A stretch of 34,042 nucleotides of DNA from Rhodovarius lipocyclicus (lineage in GTDB: Bacteria; Pseudomonadota; Alphaproteobacteria; Acetobacterales; Acetobacteraceae): NCBI RefSeq assembly GCF_009900765.1, contig NZ_JAAABL010000039.1, positions 1 to 34,042 on the forward strand, given 5' to 3'. The notes below the pieces were generated by a model. The model saw only the letters and a program-made list of their open reading frames with translations. It did not search any database and was not told the origin of the DNA. This document shows positions 1 through 8,428 of the stretch, in pieces; position 1 is the first letter of the stretch, and each line of letters opens with the position of its first letter. The translations under genes were made by a program, and so were the position numbers.

Positions 1-66
1 CTTGCCCAGGCAATGCGGCGACATCTTCGCCCATTGCTCGTCACTCAAAACCAAACGCTGCGTCAT
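1..66 (-). mobile_element. IS5-family transposase, N-terminal fragment cut by window edge
   Basis: Reading the minus strand from the ATG at 66 gives 22 codons that run off the window. They begin MTQRLVLSDEQWAKM and continue to a PHCLGK-like end. The pattern 'L(S/T)DEQW..(I/M).P.LPGK' is the usual opening of IS5-family DDE transposases, so this is the 5' end of an insertion sequence whose body lies to the left. The outer end of the element is not certain. A 16-base stretch at 108-123, followed by TAA, is a reasonable candidate for its terminal repeat, but only one end is visible so it cannot be confirmed. Confidence 0.7.
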
Positions 67-208
67 CCAAAGCGTGAATCATAAACACACGTCACCAGGA
101 AAGATCTAAATCTCAACAAGCCCTAATTGATATTATTGTATAAATTTATCAGAAAAACCCTTGCAGGTTCCGGGCCGTCCCAAAACCGATGGAAAGTAAT
201 GGGGGGTT

Positions 209-236
209 CTCGGGGGGAAAGTCATTTCCCCCCGAG
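209..236. repeat. Perfect 12-bp hairpin, GC-rich
   Basis: The arms CTCGGGGGGAAA (209-220) and TTTCCCCCCGAG (225-236) are exact reverse complements around a GTCA loop. The hairpin lies just past the 3' end of the minus-strand glycosyltransferase gene and would form in its transcript. No T-tract follows, so it is not a standard intrinsic terminator. It could be a transcript-end stabiliser or a dispersed intergenic palindrome of this genome. Confidence 0.7.
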
Positions 237-243
237 CGGGAGT

Positions 244-262
244 TTGAGGGCAGCGCCCTCAA
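244..262. repeat. 8-bp hairpin overlapping the glycosyltransferase stop codon
   Basis: TTGAGGGC (244-251) and GCCCTCAA (255-262) pair perfectly around AGC. The hairpin covers the stop codon at 259-261 of the minus-strand glycosyltransferase and sits 8 bases from the larger hairpin at 209-236. The two together form a double stem-loop at the end of the tetR-glycosyltransferase transcript. Confidence 0.65.
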
Positions 263-1551
263 GCCGCCTCGCAGCACGCGCGCACCCTTGCCTCCGCTTC
301 CAGCATCTCCGCCACCGGGCTGATCTCCGCCTCTCGCACCACCGCGGCCCCCAGTGCCATCGCGGCCCCGGTGAAGCCCGGTTCCTCCAGCAGCCGGGCC
401 AGCGCCGCGCGGATCTCGGCCACGCCGGCGCTGGGCGGCAGGCTCAGCCCCGCGCCGCGTTCGGTCACACGCACGGCGTTGTCGGCCTGGTCGCGCCCGT
501 GCGGCAGCACCAGCAGGGGCCGGCCATGGGACAGCGCCTTCATCACCGTGCCATGGCCGCCATGGGTCACCACCAGCGCGGCCTCGGCCAGGATGGCGTG
601 GTGCGGCGCGCTTTCGACCAGCACGACATTGCCCGCGCCGCGCAGCGCCCCGCGCCGGATGGAGCCGCCCAGCGTCACCACCGCGCGCATCGGCAGGCCG
701 GCGATGGCGTCGATCACCCGTTGCAGCGCGCCGCCATGGTTCTGGAAGGTGGTGCTGAAGCTGACGAGGGCGAGCGGCCGGCGGTCATCGGGCGCGAAGG
801 GAGAGGCCCAGGGCTCCGCCCAGACCGGTTCCGACAGGTCCGGCCCCAGATAGGCCATGTCGGGCGGCAGCACGTCCGGCGCGAAATCGAAGGCACGGGC
901 GGTGGCCAGCAGCAGGGGCGAGGCCACCTCCAGCTGCTGCGCGACATGGGCCAGCGGCGCCAGGCCCAGCGCCGCGCGGGCGGCGTTCAGCACCGGCAGG
1001 CGGGTGTCGAGCAACGCATGCGTGCCCTCGGTGATGGCGGCATGCAGGGCGCTCTCCTCCTCGGTGCGGGCGGGCGGCAGGCCCGGGCCCATGGGCGGGA
1101 TGCCCGGCATCGGGAACATGCTGAGGTTCATCGCCAGCAGGGCCACGCGCTGGCCCACCGCCTCGCAGCCCAGCGGCACGCCCAGGATCAGGTCGCTGGA
1201 CACCACTAGGTCGGCGGGTTCGCGCGCCAGCTCCGCGATCACATCCTGGGCATAGGCCAAAGCGGGGCCGACAATCAGCGCATCCAGCGCGTGGGCCATG
1301 CCTTCCTGCGGGGTGGGTTCGGCCCAGTCGCGGATGTATTCGCTGTCGGGGTCGCGCACCGGTCGGTTGGGCGCGCGGGTCCAGGGGATCAGGATGGCGC
1401 CGGCGGCCTCCACCTCCGGCCGGTTGCAGTGTTCGAGCATCACGCGCACGCGGTGGCCCCGCGCGCGCAGGCGGCGGACCACGCCCAGCATGGGGGTGAC
1501 GGAACCGCCTCCCTCGAAGCTAGCGAACAGGAAGGAGCGGGGTTCAGGCAT
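259..1551 (-). CDS. GT1-family (MGT/UGT-like) glycosyltransferase
   Basis: This 430-residue protein is probably a cytoplasmic nucleotide-sugar-dependent glycosyltransferase of the GT-B fold. The N-terminus (FASFEGGGSVTPML followed by RRLRARGHRV) is the acceptor-side Rossmann start of this family. Near the C-terminus, THGGHGTVMKAL and then LPHGRDQADNA match the family's donor-sugar and diphosphate signature. The start at 1551 was chosen because the frame further upstream lies over the regulator gene and has no family features. This ATG overlaps the regulator's stop by 8 bases (ATGCCTGA), which suggests translational coupling. Relatives glycosylate macrolides, flavonoids, sterols or carotenoids. 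The acceptor cannot be told from sequence, so a role in drug inactivation or secondary metabolism is only a guess. Confidence 0.85.
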   Translation of the reverse strand: MPEPRSFLFASFEGGGSVTPMLGVVRRLRARGHRVRVMLEHCNRPEVEAAGAILIPWTRAPNRPVRDPDSEYIRDWAEPTPQEGMAHALDALIVGPALAYAQDVIAELAREPADLVVSSDLILGVPLGCEAVGQRVALLAMNLSMFPMPGIPPMGPGLPPARTEEESALHAAITEGTHALLDTRLPVLNAARAALGLAPLAHVAQQLEVASPLLLATARAFDFAPDVLPPDMAYLGPDLSEPVWAEPWASPFAPDDRRPLALVSFSTTFQNHGGALQRVIDAIAGLPMRAVVTLGGSIRRGALRGAGNVVLVESAPHHAILAEAALVVTHGGHGTVMKALSHGRPLLVLPHGRDQADNAVRVTERGAGLSLPPSAGVAEIRAALARLLEEPGFTGAAMALGAAVVREAEISPVAEMLEAEARVRACCEAA

Positions 1552-2164
1552 CGGGGATCTCCTGCGGGCTGATGATGCCGGCGATGAAGGTGAGCATGAT
1601 GTCGCGCAGCGCCTCGGGCGGGCGGCCCATATCGCGGCGGATGAGGTGCCAGAGCGTGAGGTCGGTGGCCGCGACCAGCGCATCCAGGCGCTGCCGGGCG
1701 GCCTCGGCGGGCAGGTTTTCCAGCCAGGGGGCCATGCAATGGGCCACCCAGGCGCGATGGCGCACACGGCCGATGTCATTGGCGGCGCGCAGCGCGGGAT
1801 AGCGCGCCTCCTGGTGCAGGGCGCGCATCACCTTGTCGCCGATCAGCTCGTAATCCTCGACCAGCACGCGGACCATGGCGCGGATATCGCCGCGCGGGGC
1901 GTTGCGGCGGGCGACGATGGAATGGGACATCCGCTGCCAGCTGGCCTCCAGCAGGCCCTCCTTGCTGCCGAAGCGGCGGATGACGGTGGGCACCGAGACA
2001 CCGGCCGCGCGCGCCACCGCCTCCAGCGTCACCAGGTCGAACCACTCATGCGTCAGGCAGGCGTCGAAGGCGTCCAGGATGCGGGCCGCGGTCTGCTCGG
2101 CGGCCAGGGCGCGGGCGCCCTGGCGATAGCCGCGGCGGGCGGGGGTTTCGGTATCCAATTTCAT
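1544..2164 (-). CDS. TetR-family transcriptional regulator
   Basis: The 206-residue product has an N-terminal TetR helix-turn-helix at about residues 44-72. It includes VTLEAVARAAGVSVPTV and the IRRFGSKEGLL recognition-helix end typical of the family. An all-helical ligand-binding domain follows, ending with a tryptophan-rich segment (TDLTLWHLIRRDMG). I start it at the ATG at 2164. An in-frame ATG at 2203 would add 13 residues, and neither start has a clear ribosome-binding site. It is transcribed ahead of the glycosyltransferase gene and overlaps it by 8 bases, so it probably controls that operon and itself. The region to 2285, shared with the divergent hydrolase gene, is the likely operator zone, but I found no convincing palindrome there. 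Confidence 0.88.
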   Translation of the reverse strand: MKLDTETPARRGYRQGARALAAEQTAARILDAFDACLTHEWFDLVTLEAVARAAGVSVPTVIRRFGSKEGLLEASWQRMSHSIVARRNAPRGDIRAMVRVLVEDYELIGDKVMRALHQEARYPALRAANDIGRVRHRAWVAHCMAPWLENLPAEAARQRLDALVAATDLTLWHLIRRDMGRPPEALRDIMLTFIAGIISPQEIPDA

Positions 2165-2284
2165 GTGCGTGGAGATAACGCCGAATTTCCGGCCCGTCAT
2201 CATTTGATTTAAGTAAGACGATCACGAAAATTGCCGCCGGAAACCCGCTTCAAGCCCCGGGCCATCCCGCCTACCCTCACGCCC

Positions 2285-3295
2285 ATGTTACGGGCCCTGC
2301 TTCTCTGGCTGCTGCTGGTCCTCCCCGCCCGGGCGGAGGAGCCGCCGCTGCTCGTCTCGGGCATGGGCAGCTTCCACATCGGCGGGCGGGAGGCCACGGT
2401 CACCGGCCGCCCGGTGCGGGAGGTGACGCTGGCCCCCGGCGCGCGGCCCGTGCGCATCGACCCCAACGGCACCTACCGGGTGGATGGCATGTATGTGCAG
2501 TTCCACCACCCGGCCCAGCGCCGGGGCCGCGTGCCGCTGCTGTTCTGGCATGGCGGCGGCATGACCGGCGTGGTGTGGGAAACCACCCCCGACGGGCGCG
2601 AGGGCTGGCAGACCTGGTTCCTGCGCCGGGGCTGGAGCGTCTATCTGAGCGACGCGGTGGAGCGCGGCCGCTCCGGCTGGGCCATGTTCCCCGACATCAC
2701 CCCCGCCGAGCCCATCTTCCTGACCATGGCCGACCCGTGGGAGCGCTTCCGCATCGGCACCGGCCCCGGCAGCTGGCGCAGCCGCAGCGCCATCCCCGGC
2801 ACGCAATTCCCCACCGATGCCTATGAGCGCTTCACCGCCCAGCTGGTGCCGCGCTGGATCGTGACCGACGCCGCCGCCACCGAGGCCTATACCCAGCTGC
2901 TGCGCCAGGTGGGCCCAGCCGTGGTGGTGGCCCATGCCCAGGGCAGCCTCTATGCCCTGCGCGCGGCCCGCGCCGACCCCGGGCGGGTGCGCGCCCTGGT
3001 GCTGATCGAGCCCACATCCTTCGGCGCGCCGGAGGATCTGCAGGCCCTGCGCGGCATTCCCATCCTGGCCCTGTATGGCGATTTCATCGAGCAGGACCCG
3101 CGCTGGTCCGCCGTGCATGAGCGCGGGGCCCAGTTCTTCGAGGCCCTGCGCGCCGCCGGCGGCCAGGCGGAGGCGGTGGACCTGCCCGCCCGCGACATCC
3201 GCGGCAACAGCCACCTGATGATGATGGACCGCAACAACGCCCAGGTGGCGGGGGTGATCCAGGAATGGCTCGCCGCCCGGGGGCTGTGGGAATAG
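2285..3295 (+). CDS. Secreted alpha/beta hydrolase, esterase-713-like, nucleophile Ser replaced
   Basis: The 336-residue protein starts with a Sec signal peptide (MLRALLLWLLLVLPARA), so it is exported to the periplasm. An alpha/beta-hydrolase domain follows: LLFWHGGGMTG is the oxyanion-hole strand, SVYLSDAVERGRSGW is the following strand, and GNSHLMMMDRN near residue 307 carries the catalytic His as in the esterase-713-like group. At the nucleophile elbow, where relatives read HSQSG or HSQGG, this protein reads H217-A218-Q219-G220-S221, so the usual serine is alanine. The start at 2285 was preferred over an in-frame ATG at 2231 because it places the signal peptide at the N-terminus. Substrate is unknown. 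It may be inactive, or Ser221 may have taken over. Confidence 0.8.
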   Translation: MLRALLLWLLLVLPARAEEPPLLVSGMGSFHIGGREATVTGRPVREVTLAPGARPVRIDPNGTYRVDGMYVQFHHPAQRRGRVPLLFWHGGGMTGVVWETTPDGREGWQTWFLRRGWSVYLSDAVERGRSGWAMFPDITPAEPIFLTMADPWERFRIGTGPGSWRSRSAIPGTQFPTDAYERFTAQLVPRWIVTDAAATEAYTQLLRQVGPAVVVAHAQGSLYALRAARADPGRVRALVLIEPTSFGAPEDLQALRGIPILALYGDFIEQDPRWSAVHERGAQFFEALRAAGGQAEAVDLPARDIRGNSHLMMMDRNNAQVAGVIQEWLAARGLWE

Positions 3296-3338
3296 CCGCG
3301 CCGCGATAGGCTGCGCCCAGCCGCAGGAGCGCCTTGCC

Positions 3339-3992
3339 ATGACCTTTTCCCTGATCGCCCGCTGTGCCCGCACGGGGCAGATGGGTGTTGCCACCACCAC
3401 CTCCGGCTTCGCGGTGGGCAGCCGGGTGCCCTGGGCCGCCGCCCATGTCGGCGCCGTGGCCACCCAGCACCGCACCGATCCTCGCCTGGGCCCGCGCGGG
3501 GTGGAGCTGCTGCGCTCCGGCTGCTCGGCGGAGGAGACGGTGGCGGCGCTGGCCGCCTCCACCCCCGACCATCGCTGGCGCCAGCTGGGCGTGGTGGACG
3601 CGCAGGGGCGCACCGCCTTCTTCCATGGGGCGCGGGTGAAGCCGTGCTCGGGCGCGGTGCAGGGCCAGGGTGTGCTGGCGCTGGGCAATATCCTGGCCAA
3701 TGACGCGGTGCTGCCGGCCATGGTCGCGGCCTTCGACGCCGCCCCGGACGCGCCGCTGGCCGAGCGCCTGGTGCGCGGGCTGGAGGCCGGGGAGGCCGCG
3801 GGCGGCGAGCATGGGCAGATCCAGTCCGCCGCGCTGTATGTGGTGGCGGAGGAAAGCTTCCCCTATGTGGACCTGCGGGTGGACCGCAACCCGGCGCCCT
3901 TGGCCGAGCTGCGGGCGCTGTGGGAGGCCTATGCCCCGGATATCGACCTGCATGTGCGCCGGGCGGTGGACCCGGAGAGCATGGGGCCGTGA
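3339..3992 (+). CDS. DUF1028 family protein (Ntn-hydrolase-like)
   Basis: The 217-residue protein matches the DUF1028 family from its first residues: MTFSLIARCARTGQMGVA, then AVGSRVPWA and GAVATQ. It later shows the conserved QGQGVLALGNILA and the C-terminal pattern PYVDLRVD..PAPLAELR. The family has an Ntn-hydrolase-like fold and its function is not established, although genes near peptidases are common. A good ribosome-binding site (AGGAG at 3325-3329) lies 9 bases before the ATG. It follows the hydrolase gene after a 43-base gap on the same strand and could share its transcript. Confidence 0.85.
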   Translation: MTFSLIARCARTGQMGVATTTSGFAVGSRVPWAAAHVGAVATQHRTDPRLGPRGVELLRSGCSAEETVAALAASTPDHRWRQLGVVDAQGRTAFFHGARVKPCSGAVQGQGVLALGNILANDAVLPAMVAAFDAAPDAPLAERLVRGLEAGEAAGGEHGQIQSAALYVVAEESFPYVDLRVDRNPAPLAELRALWEAYAPDIDLHVRRAVDPESMGP

Positions 3993-4013
3993 GGCACTAC
4001 CGGGGCGCTGCCC

Positions 4014-5780
4014 TCAGGGGCTGAGGCCCGACGGCCAGCCCCGGGCCGGCAGCCCGCCCTGCAAACGCTCCTGGATGCCCGGCTCCTCGCCGGCCTCCAG
4101 CTCCATGGTCAGGGCGCGGCGCCATTGGAACTCGGCCTCGCTGCGGCGGCCGGCCACCCAATAGGCATCGCCCAGATGGTAGTTCACCGTGCCGTTGCGC
4201 GGTTCCAGTTCCACGGCGCGTTCCAGCCATTCCACCGCGCCGGCCATGTCGCCCAGGCGGAACAGCACCCAGCCCAGGCTGTCGGCGATGTTGCCGTCCT
4301 GCGGGCGCAACTCCACCGCGCGGCGCAGCATGGGCAGGGCGCGGTCCAGGTGGATGCCCTGGTCCGCCCAGGAATAACCCAGGTAATTCAGCACATAGGG
4401 CTGCTCGGGCGAGAGTTCGAGCGCACGCAGGAAGTCGGCCTCGGCCCCCGGCCAATTGCCGCTACGCTCCCGCGAGATGCCGCGGGCATAGAACAGCGGC
4501 CATTCCTGCTCACGCGGGCTGGGCACGCGGGCCATGGCCAGGTCATAGGCGGCCGCGGCCTCGGCGAAGCGGTTGCGGCGGCGGAACATGTCGCCCAGCC
4601 GCACCAGCGCCTGCGGGCGGTCCGGCAGGGCGGCGGCCTGTTCGCGCAGCAGGGCCTCGGCTTCATCGGGGCGGTCCAGCTTGTCCAGCAGGCCGGCGCG
4701 GCGCAGCAGCGCCACCGGCGCCAGCGCGTCATCGGCGCGGATGCCATTCAACAATTCCAGGGCGCGGGCATTGTGCTCGCCCTCGGTCAGGATGTCGCTC
4801 AGCAGCAGGATGGCGGGGCCGAAATTCGGGCGCAGCCGCAGGGCGAGCCGCGCCATCGCCATCGCCTGCTCATCGGCGGCCTGGCCGCGCAAGGCCCCCG
4901 CCAGGGCGACATAGGCCTCGGCGATGCCCTCCACGGCACTGGCCACGGCGCGCTGGCCCAGAATGGCACGGCGCGCGGGCTCGGCGGCGGCCAGCGAGAT
5001 CTCATCCCCGTTCGCGGCCACCTGGTCCAGGATGCGCGTGGCCTCGCCGGGCTTGCCGGCGCGCTGCAGGATGGCGGCGGCCAGCATGGCCAGGCGCAAT
5101 GTGGGTTCGGTCTGCTCCGCCAGGGAGGTGCGCAGCAGCCGCTCCGCCTCCCGGTTGCGATTGCCGAGGTCCGCGATCAGCGCGCCATGCAGCGCGGCCA
5201 GCGCGCGCAGGCGGCCATGGTCGATCACCGGGCGCAGGGAGGACAGCGCGGCGTCCGTCTGGTTGCGCCCGGCCAGGGTCCAGGCCTGCAGCAGCGGCAC
5301 CAGCGCCTGGGTCAGCCCGCCGCGCGGCAGGGCGCGCACCCGGGCCTCGGCACGGTCCCAGCGGCCGGCGACGGCATCGGAGCCCATGAGCACCAGCAGC
5401 GCCACGCCGTTTTCCGGGATGCGGCGGGCCAGGCGCAGGGCCTCCGGCCGGCCATCCAGCAGGGCGGCCATGAAGGTGCGGTTGATGAGTTCCAGATTGT
5501 CCGGGTCGGACCGCAGGGCGATCAGCAGCAGGTCGGCGGCGCTGGGCGTATCCCCCAGCGTCAGCGCCACGCGCCCCGCGAGGAAATTGCCATAGAGGCC
5601 GGTGGCCGATTCCGGCCGCATCGGCGGGGCGGCGACGCTGGCCTCGGGCTGATCGGGCTGGCTGGCCGGTTGGTCCCCGCCCGTCTGGGCACCACCGGTT
5701 TGGGCCCAAGCCGGGGCGGCGCCCGCCAGCATTGCTGCGAGCGCCAGGGCGATACGGGGCGGATACAGGAAAGCGGCCAT
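4014..5780 (-). CDS. Exported tetratricopeptide-repeat protein
   Basis: The 588-residue protein begins with a signal peptide (ALALAAMLAGAAPAWA, cleavage expected near residue 26), then a low-complexity Gln/Pro/Ala linker and a long array of TPR helices. Clear TPR units are seen late in the protein: YARGISRERSGNWPGAEADF, LNYLGYSWADQGIHLDRAL, IADSLGWVLFRLGDMAGAVE and VNYHLGDAYWVAGRRSEAEF. Acting as a periplasmic or outer-membrane-associated scaffold is the usual role of such proteins. No catalytic domain is visible. It lies downstream of ETF-QO, the small membrane protein and the aldolase on the same strand, but a 123-base gap suggests its own promoter. Confidence 0.87.
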   Translation of the reverse strand: MAAFLYPPRIALALAAMLAGAAPAWAQTGGAQTGGDQPASQPDQPEASVAAPPMRPESATGLYGNFLAGRVALTLGDTPSAADLLLIALRSDPDNLELINRTFMAALLDGRPEALRLARRIPENGVALLVLMGSDAVAGRWDRAEARVRALPRGGLTQALVPLLQAWTLAGRNQTDAALSSLRPVIDHGRLRALAALHGALIADLGNRNREAERLLRTSLAEQTEPTLRLAMLAAAILQRAGKPGEATRILDQVAANGDEISLAAAEPARRAILGQRAVASAVEGIAEAYVALAGALRGQAADEQAMAMARLALRLRPNFGPAILLLSDILTEGEHNARALELLNGIRADDALAPVALLRRAGLLDKLDRPDEAEALLREQAAALPDRPQALVRLGDMFRRRNRFAEAAAAYDLAMARVPSPREQEWPLFYARGISRERSGNWPGAEADFLRALELSPEQPYVLNYLGYSWADQGIHLDRALPMLRRAVELRPQDGNIADSLGWVLFRLGDMAGAVEWLERAVELEPRNGTVNYHLGDAYWVAGRRSEAEFQWRRALTMELEAGEEPGIQERLQGGLPARGWPSGLSP

Positions 5781-5788
5781 CTGCCCGC

Positions 5789-5816
5789 ACTATAGAAGGC
5801 GCGGGCGTGACAGAAA
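5789..5816 (-). promoter_or_regulatory. Possible sigma-70 promoter for the TPR gene
   Basis: On the minus strand, TTTCTG (5811-5816) and TATAGT (5789-5794) are separated by 16 bases. The -10 box is only 8 bases from the ATG at 5780, so transcription would start at or within about two bases of the start codon and give an almost leaderless mRNA. The boxes are reasonable, but the placement is unusual and could be chance. Confidence 0.3.
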
Positions 5817-5903
5817 GGCGCTGTGGCCCGCACAACACGCATGGCAGGCCAAATGTGGCTTCAATGTCACGTCCGCCTCATCCAAATGGATCAGGCCAGA
5901 GGG

Positions 5904-6536
5904 TCAGGCAGGCCGGCCATAGCCCCGGAACTGTGCCTTTACGGCCACCATCTCCTCCGGCGTCAGCAGCACCGGCGGCAGGCCGGCGGCCAGCAGCAGC
6001 AGGTATTCGCGGGCCAGGTTCTCCACCTCTCGCGCCAGGGCGTCCGCCCCGGCCAGGGTGGCGCCGATCGCCAACACCCCGTGATTGGCCAGCAGGCAGG
6101 CGCGCCGCCCGGCGATGGCCGCGACCGCCGCCTGGGCCAGCTCCGCCGTGCCGAACGTGGCATAGCCGCCGCACGGGATGTCGTCGCCGCCCGCCATGGC
6201 GACCATGTAATGAAAAGGCGGAATACTTCGCCGCGCGCAGGACAGCGCCGTGGCATGGGGCGAATGGGTGTGGACCAGGGCCTGGGCCTCCGGCCGCGCG
6301 GCGTAGATGTCCGCGTGCAGGCGCCATTCGCTGGAGGGGCGGTGCCGCCCGGCCAGCACCGCGCCATCCAGCGCGCATTCCACCAGGTCATCCGGCGTCA
6401 GCGCCGCATAGGGGATGCCGGAGGGGGTGATGAGAAAGCCCCCCGGGGTGCGCAGGGACAGGTTGCCCGATTTGCTGGGCATGTAGCCCAGCGCGTCCAG
6501 CGCCTGGGCGGCGGCGATCAGCGCCTCAGCGCCCAT
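5904..6536 (-). CDS. Class II aldolase / adducin-family protein (FucA/AraD-like)
   Basis: The 210-residue protein carries the zinc-aldolase signature in order: SGNLSLR, the phosphate-binding ITPSGIPY, SSEWRLHADIY with the catalytic Glu, the zinc ligands VHTHSPHAT, YATFGT, and the third zinc histidine in LLANHGV. It should cleave or epimerise a short phosphorylated sugar such as fuculose or ribulose phosphate. Which one cannot be decided. All metal ligands are present, so activity is expected. It overlaps the upstream small membrane-protein gene by 11 bases, and that gene follows ETF-QO closely, so the three probably form one transcript. Confidence 0.88.
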   Translation of the reverse strand: MGAEALIAAAQALDALGYMPSKSGNLSLRTPGGFLITPSGIPYAALTPDDLVECALDGAVLAGRHRPSSEWRLHADIYAARPEAQALVHTHSPHATALSCARRSIPPFHYMVAMAGGDDIPCGGYATFGTAELAQAAVAAIAGRRACLLANHGVLAIGATLAGADALAREVENLAREYLLLLAAGLPPVLLTPEEMVAVKAQFRGYGRPA

Positions 6537-6723
6537 CGCCCTGCCCCGCCAGCTCCTGCGCGTGGCGCAGCACCGCCCGCTGGAACAGCCGCATCAGCGC
6601 CGCCCAGATCACCACCGCCAGCAGGGCCCACAGGAAGCCGTAATTCTGCCAAAGCAGCGCCGCCAGGACGAGCCAGCCGCAAGAGACCAGCACGCCCAGC
6701 CGCATGACCGAGAGCAGGCGCAC
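6526..6723 (-). CDS. Small two-helix membrane protein, unknown function
   Basis: This 65-residue ORF has two hydrophobic stretches, about residues 9-24 (LGVLVSCGWLVLAALL) and 29-45 (GFLWALLAVVIWAALM), with a short hairpin turn between them and a basic, hydrophilic tail. It starts 6 bases after the ETF-QO stop and overlaps the aldolase start by 11 bases. The tight packing supports a real gene. I do not recognise a family. The C-terminus is probably cytoplasmic by the positive-inside rule. Confidence 0.6.
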   Translation of the reverse strand: MRLLSVMRLGVLVSCGWLVLAALLWQNYGFLWALLAVVIWAALMRLFQRAVLRHAQELAGQGDGR

Positions 6724-6729
6724 CGCGCC

Positions 6730-8355
6730 TTACATCCCCCCGATATAGTTCGGCCCGCCCGCCCCTTCGGGCGTGCACCAGTCGATGTTCTGCGTCGGGT
6801 CCTTGATGTCGCAGGTTTTGCAATGCACGCAGTTCTGGGCATTGATCACCAGGCGCGGATTGCCTTCCTCGACACCCACCGCCTCATACACGCCGGCGGG
6901 GCAATAGCGGCTCTCGGGGCTGGCGAATTGCTGCCAGTTGTCGGCCAGCCACTTCTCCGGCTGCTTCAGCTTCAGGTGGGCCGGCTGGTCTTCCTCATGG
7001 TTGGTGTTCGACAGGAACACCGAGGACAGGCGGTCGAAGCTGATCACGCCATCGGGCTTCGGATAGGCGATCTTCGGCGAATCGGCCGCCTTCTTCAGCT
7101 GGCTGTGGTCGTGGTGGTGCGACAACGTCCAGGGCGCCTTGCCGCGGAAGACATAGGTGTCCAGCGCCGCGTTGATCAGCCCGCCCCACATGCCCCACTT
7201 GGCGAAGCCCGGGCGGATGTTGCGCACGCCGTGCAGCTCCTCCCACAGCCAGCTCTGCTTCAGGGCCTCGGGGTAGCTGTCCAGCACCTCCGGCCGCTGC
7301 TCGCCGGCGAGGGCCGCATGCACCGCCTCGGCGGCGACCATGCCGGACTTCATGGCGGTGTGGGTGCCCTTGATTTTGGGCACGTTCAGGAAGCCCGCCG
7401 TGTCGCCGATCAGCATGCCGCCGGGGAAGACCAGCTTGGGGATGGACTGGAAGCCGCCCTCGTTCAGCGCGCGGGCGCCATAGGCGATGCGCTTGCCGCC
7501 CTCCAGCCACTTCTTCACTTCCGGATGCTGCTTGAAGCGCTGGAATTCCTCGAAGGGCGACAGCCAGGGGTTGGAATAATCCAGGCCCACGACGAAGCCG
7601 ATCGAGACCAGGTCCTCGCCCAGCATGTACATCCAGGACCCGCCATAGGTGTCGGTCTTCATCGGCCAGCCGGTGCTGTGCCAGATGCGGCCCGGCTTGT
7701 GCTTGTCCTTCGGGATCTGCCACAGCTCCTTGATGCCGATCCCATAGGTCTGGGGCTGGCAGTCGGCGCGCAGGTTGAAGGTCTCGAACAGCTTCTTGGT
7801 CAGGCTGCCGCGGCAGCCCTCGGCGAACAGGGTGTAGGTGGCGCGCAGCTCCATGCCGGGCTGGTAGTTCGGGCCTTCCTCGCCTTCCTTGTTGATGCCC
7901 ATCACGCCGGCGACGACGCCCTTGACCACGCCGTCCTCGATGATGGTCTCCGACGCCGCGAAGCCTGGATAGATCTCGACGCCCAGCGCCTCGGCCTTGG
8001 CGCCCAGCCAGCGGGCCACATTGCCCAGGCTGACGATATAGTTGCCGTGATTGTCCATCTGCGGAGGGGTGGGCAGCCGGAATGCCTTGGTTTCCGTCAG
8101 CAGGACGAAATGGTCCTCGGTGGCCGGGGTGGCCAGCGCCGGGGGGTCCTCGCGCCAGTCGGGCAGCAGCTCATCCAGCGCGCGGGGTTCCAGCACGGCG
8201 CCCGAGAGGATATGCGCGCCGACCTCGCTGCCTTTTTCCACGATGCAGACATTGGTCTCGGGCGAGAGCTGTTTCAGCCGGATCGCGGCGGCGAGGCCGG
8301 ACGGGCCCGCTCCCACGATCAGCACGTCAAACTCCATCGATTCACGTTCGGACAT
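6730..8355 (-). CDS. Electron transfer flavoprotein-ubiquinone oxidoreductase
   Basis: This 541-residue protein passes electrons from reduced ETF (fatty-acid and amino-acid dehydrogenases) to membrane ubiquinone. The FAD-binding fold starts at once ([17 protein letters not shown], GxGxxG at 15-20). The C-terminal 4Fe-4S site has all four cysteines: C485 (RYCPAGVYE) and C509, C512, C515 (NCVHCKTC). Length and ending (GGPNYIGGM) are normal for the family. I chose the ATG at 8355 over longer in-frame options because a GGGAG ribosome-binding site precedes it and the protein then begins [13 protein letters not shown] like its relatives. It is divergent from the uracil-DNA glycosylase gene, with 73 bases for both promoters. 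Confidence 0.96.
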   Translation of the reverse strand: MSERESMEFDVLIVGAGPSGLAAAIRLKQLSPETNVCIVEKGSEVGAHILSGAVLEPRALDELLPDWREDPPALATPATEDHFVLLTETKAFRLPTPPQMDNHGNYIVSLGNVARWLGAKAEALGVEIYPGFAASETIIEDGVVKGVVAGVMGINKEGEEGPNYQPGMELRATYTLFAEGCRGSLTKKLFETFNLRADCQPQTYGIGIKELWQIPKDKHKPGRIWHSTGWPMKTDTYGGSWMYMLGEDLVSIGFVVGLDYSNPWLSPFEEFQRFKQHPEVKKWLEGGKRIAYGARALNEGGFQSIPKLVFPGGMLIGDTAGFLNVPKIKGTHTAMKSGMVAAEAVHAALAGEQRPEVLDSYPEALKQSWLWEELHGVRNIRPGFAKWGMWGGLINAALDTYVFRGKAPWTLSHHHDHSQLKKAADSPKIAYPKPDGVISFDRLSSVFLSNTNHEEDQPAHLKLKQPEKWLADNWQQFASPESRYCPAGVYEAVGVEEGNPRLVINAQNCVHCKTCDIKDPTQNIDWCTPEGAGGPNYIGGM

Positions 8356-8428
8356 GTTCCACTCCCGCAATTCCGGCATTACCCATGTAGCGAAGGGCGC
8401 AAGCCTCGCAAACCCTATGGAAGTGGCA

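Noticed and set aside
124-170. AT-rich strip with a short TGATA/TATCA symmetry, considered as an origin or regulator site
   Set aside because: It is short, has no repeated boxes, and adjoins the insertion sequence end. It is better explained as flanking DNA.
4125-5795. A 556-codon plus-strand open frame opposite the TPR gene
   Set aside because: It is full of Gln, His, Arg and Gly runs and shows no recognisable family. The minus-strand frame has a signal peptide and clear TPR units.
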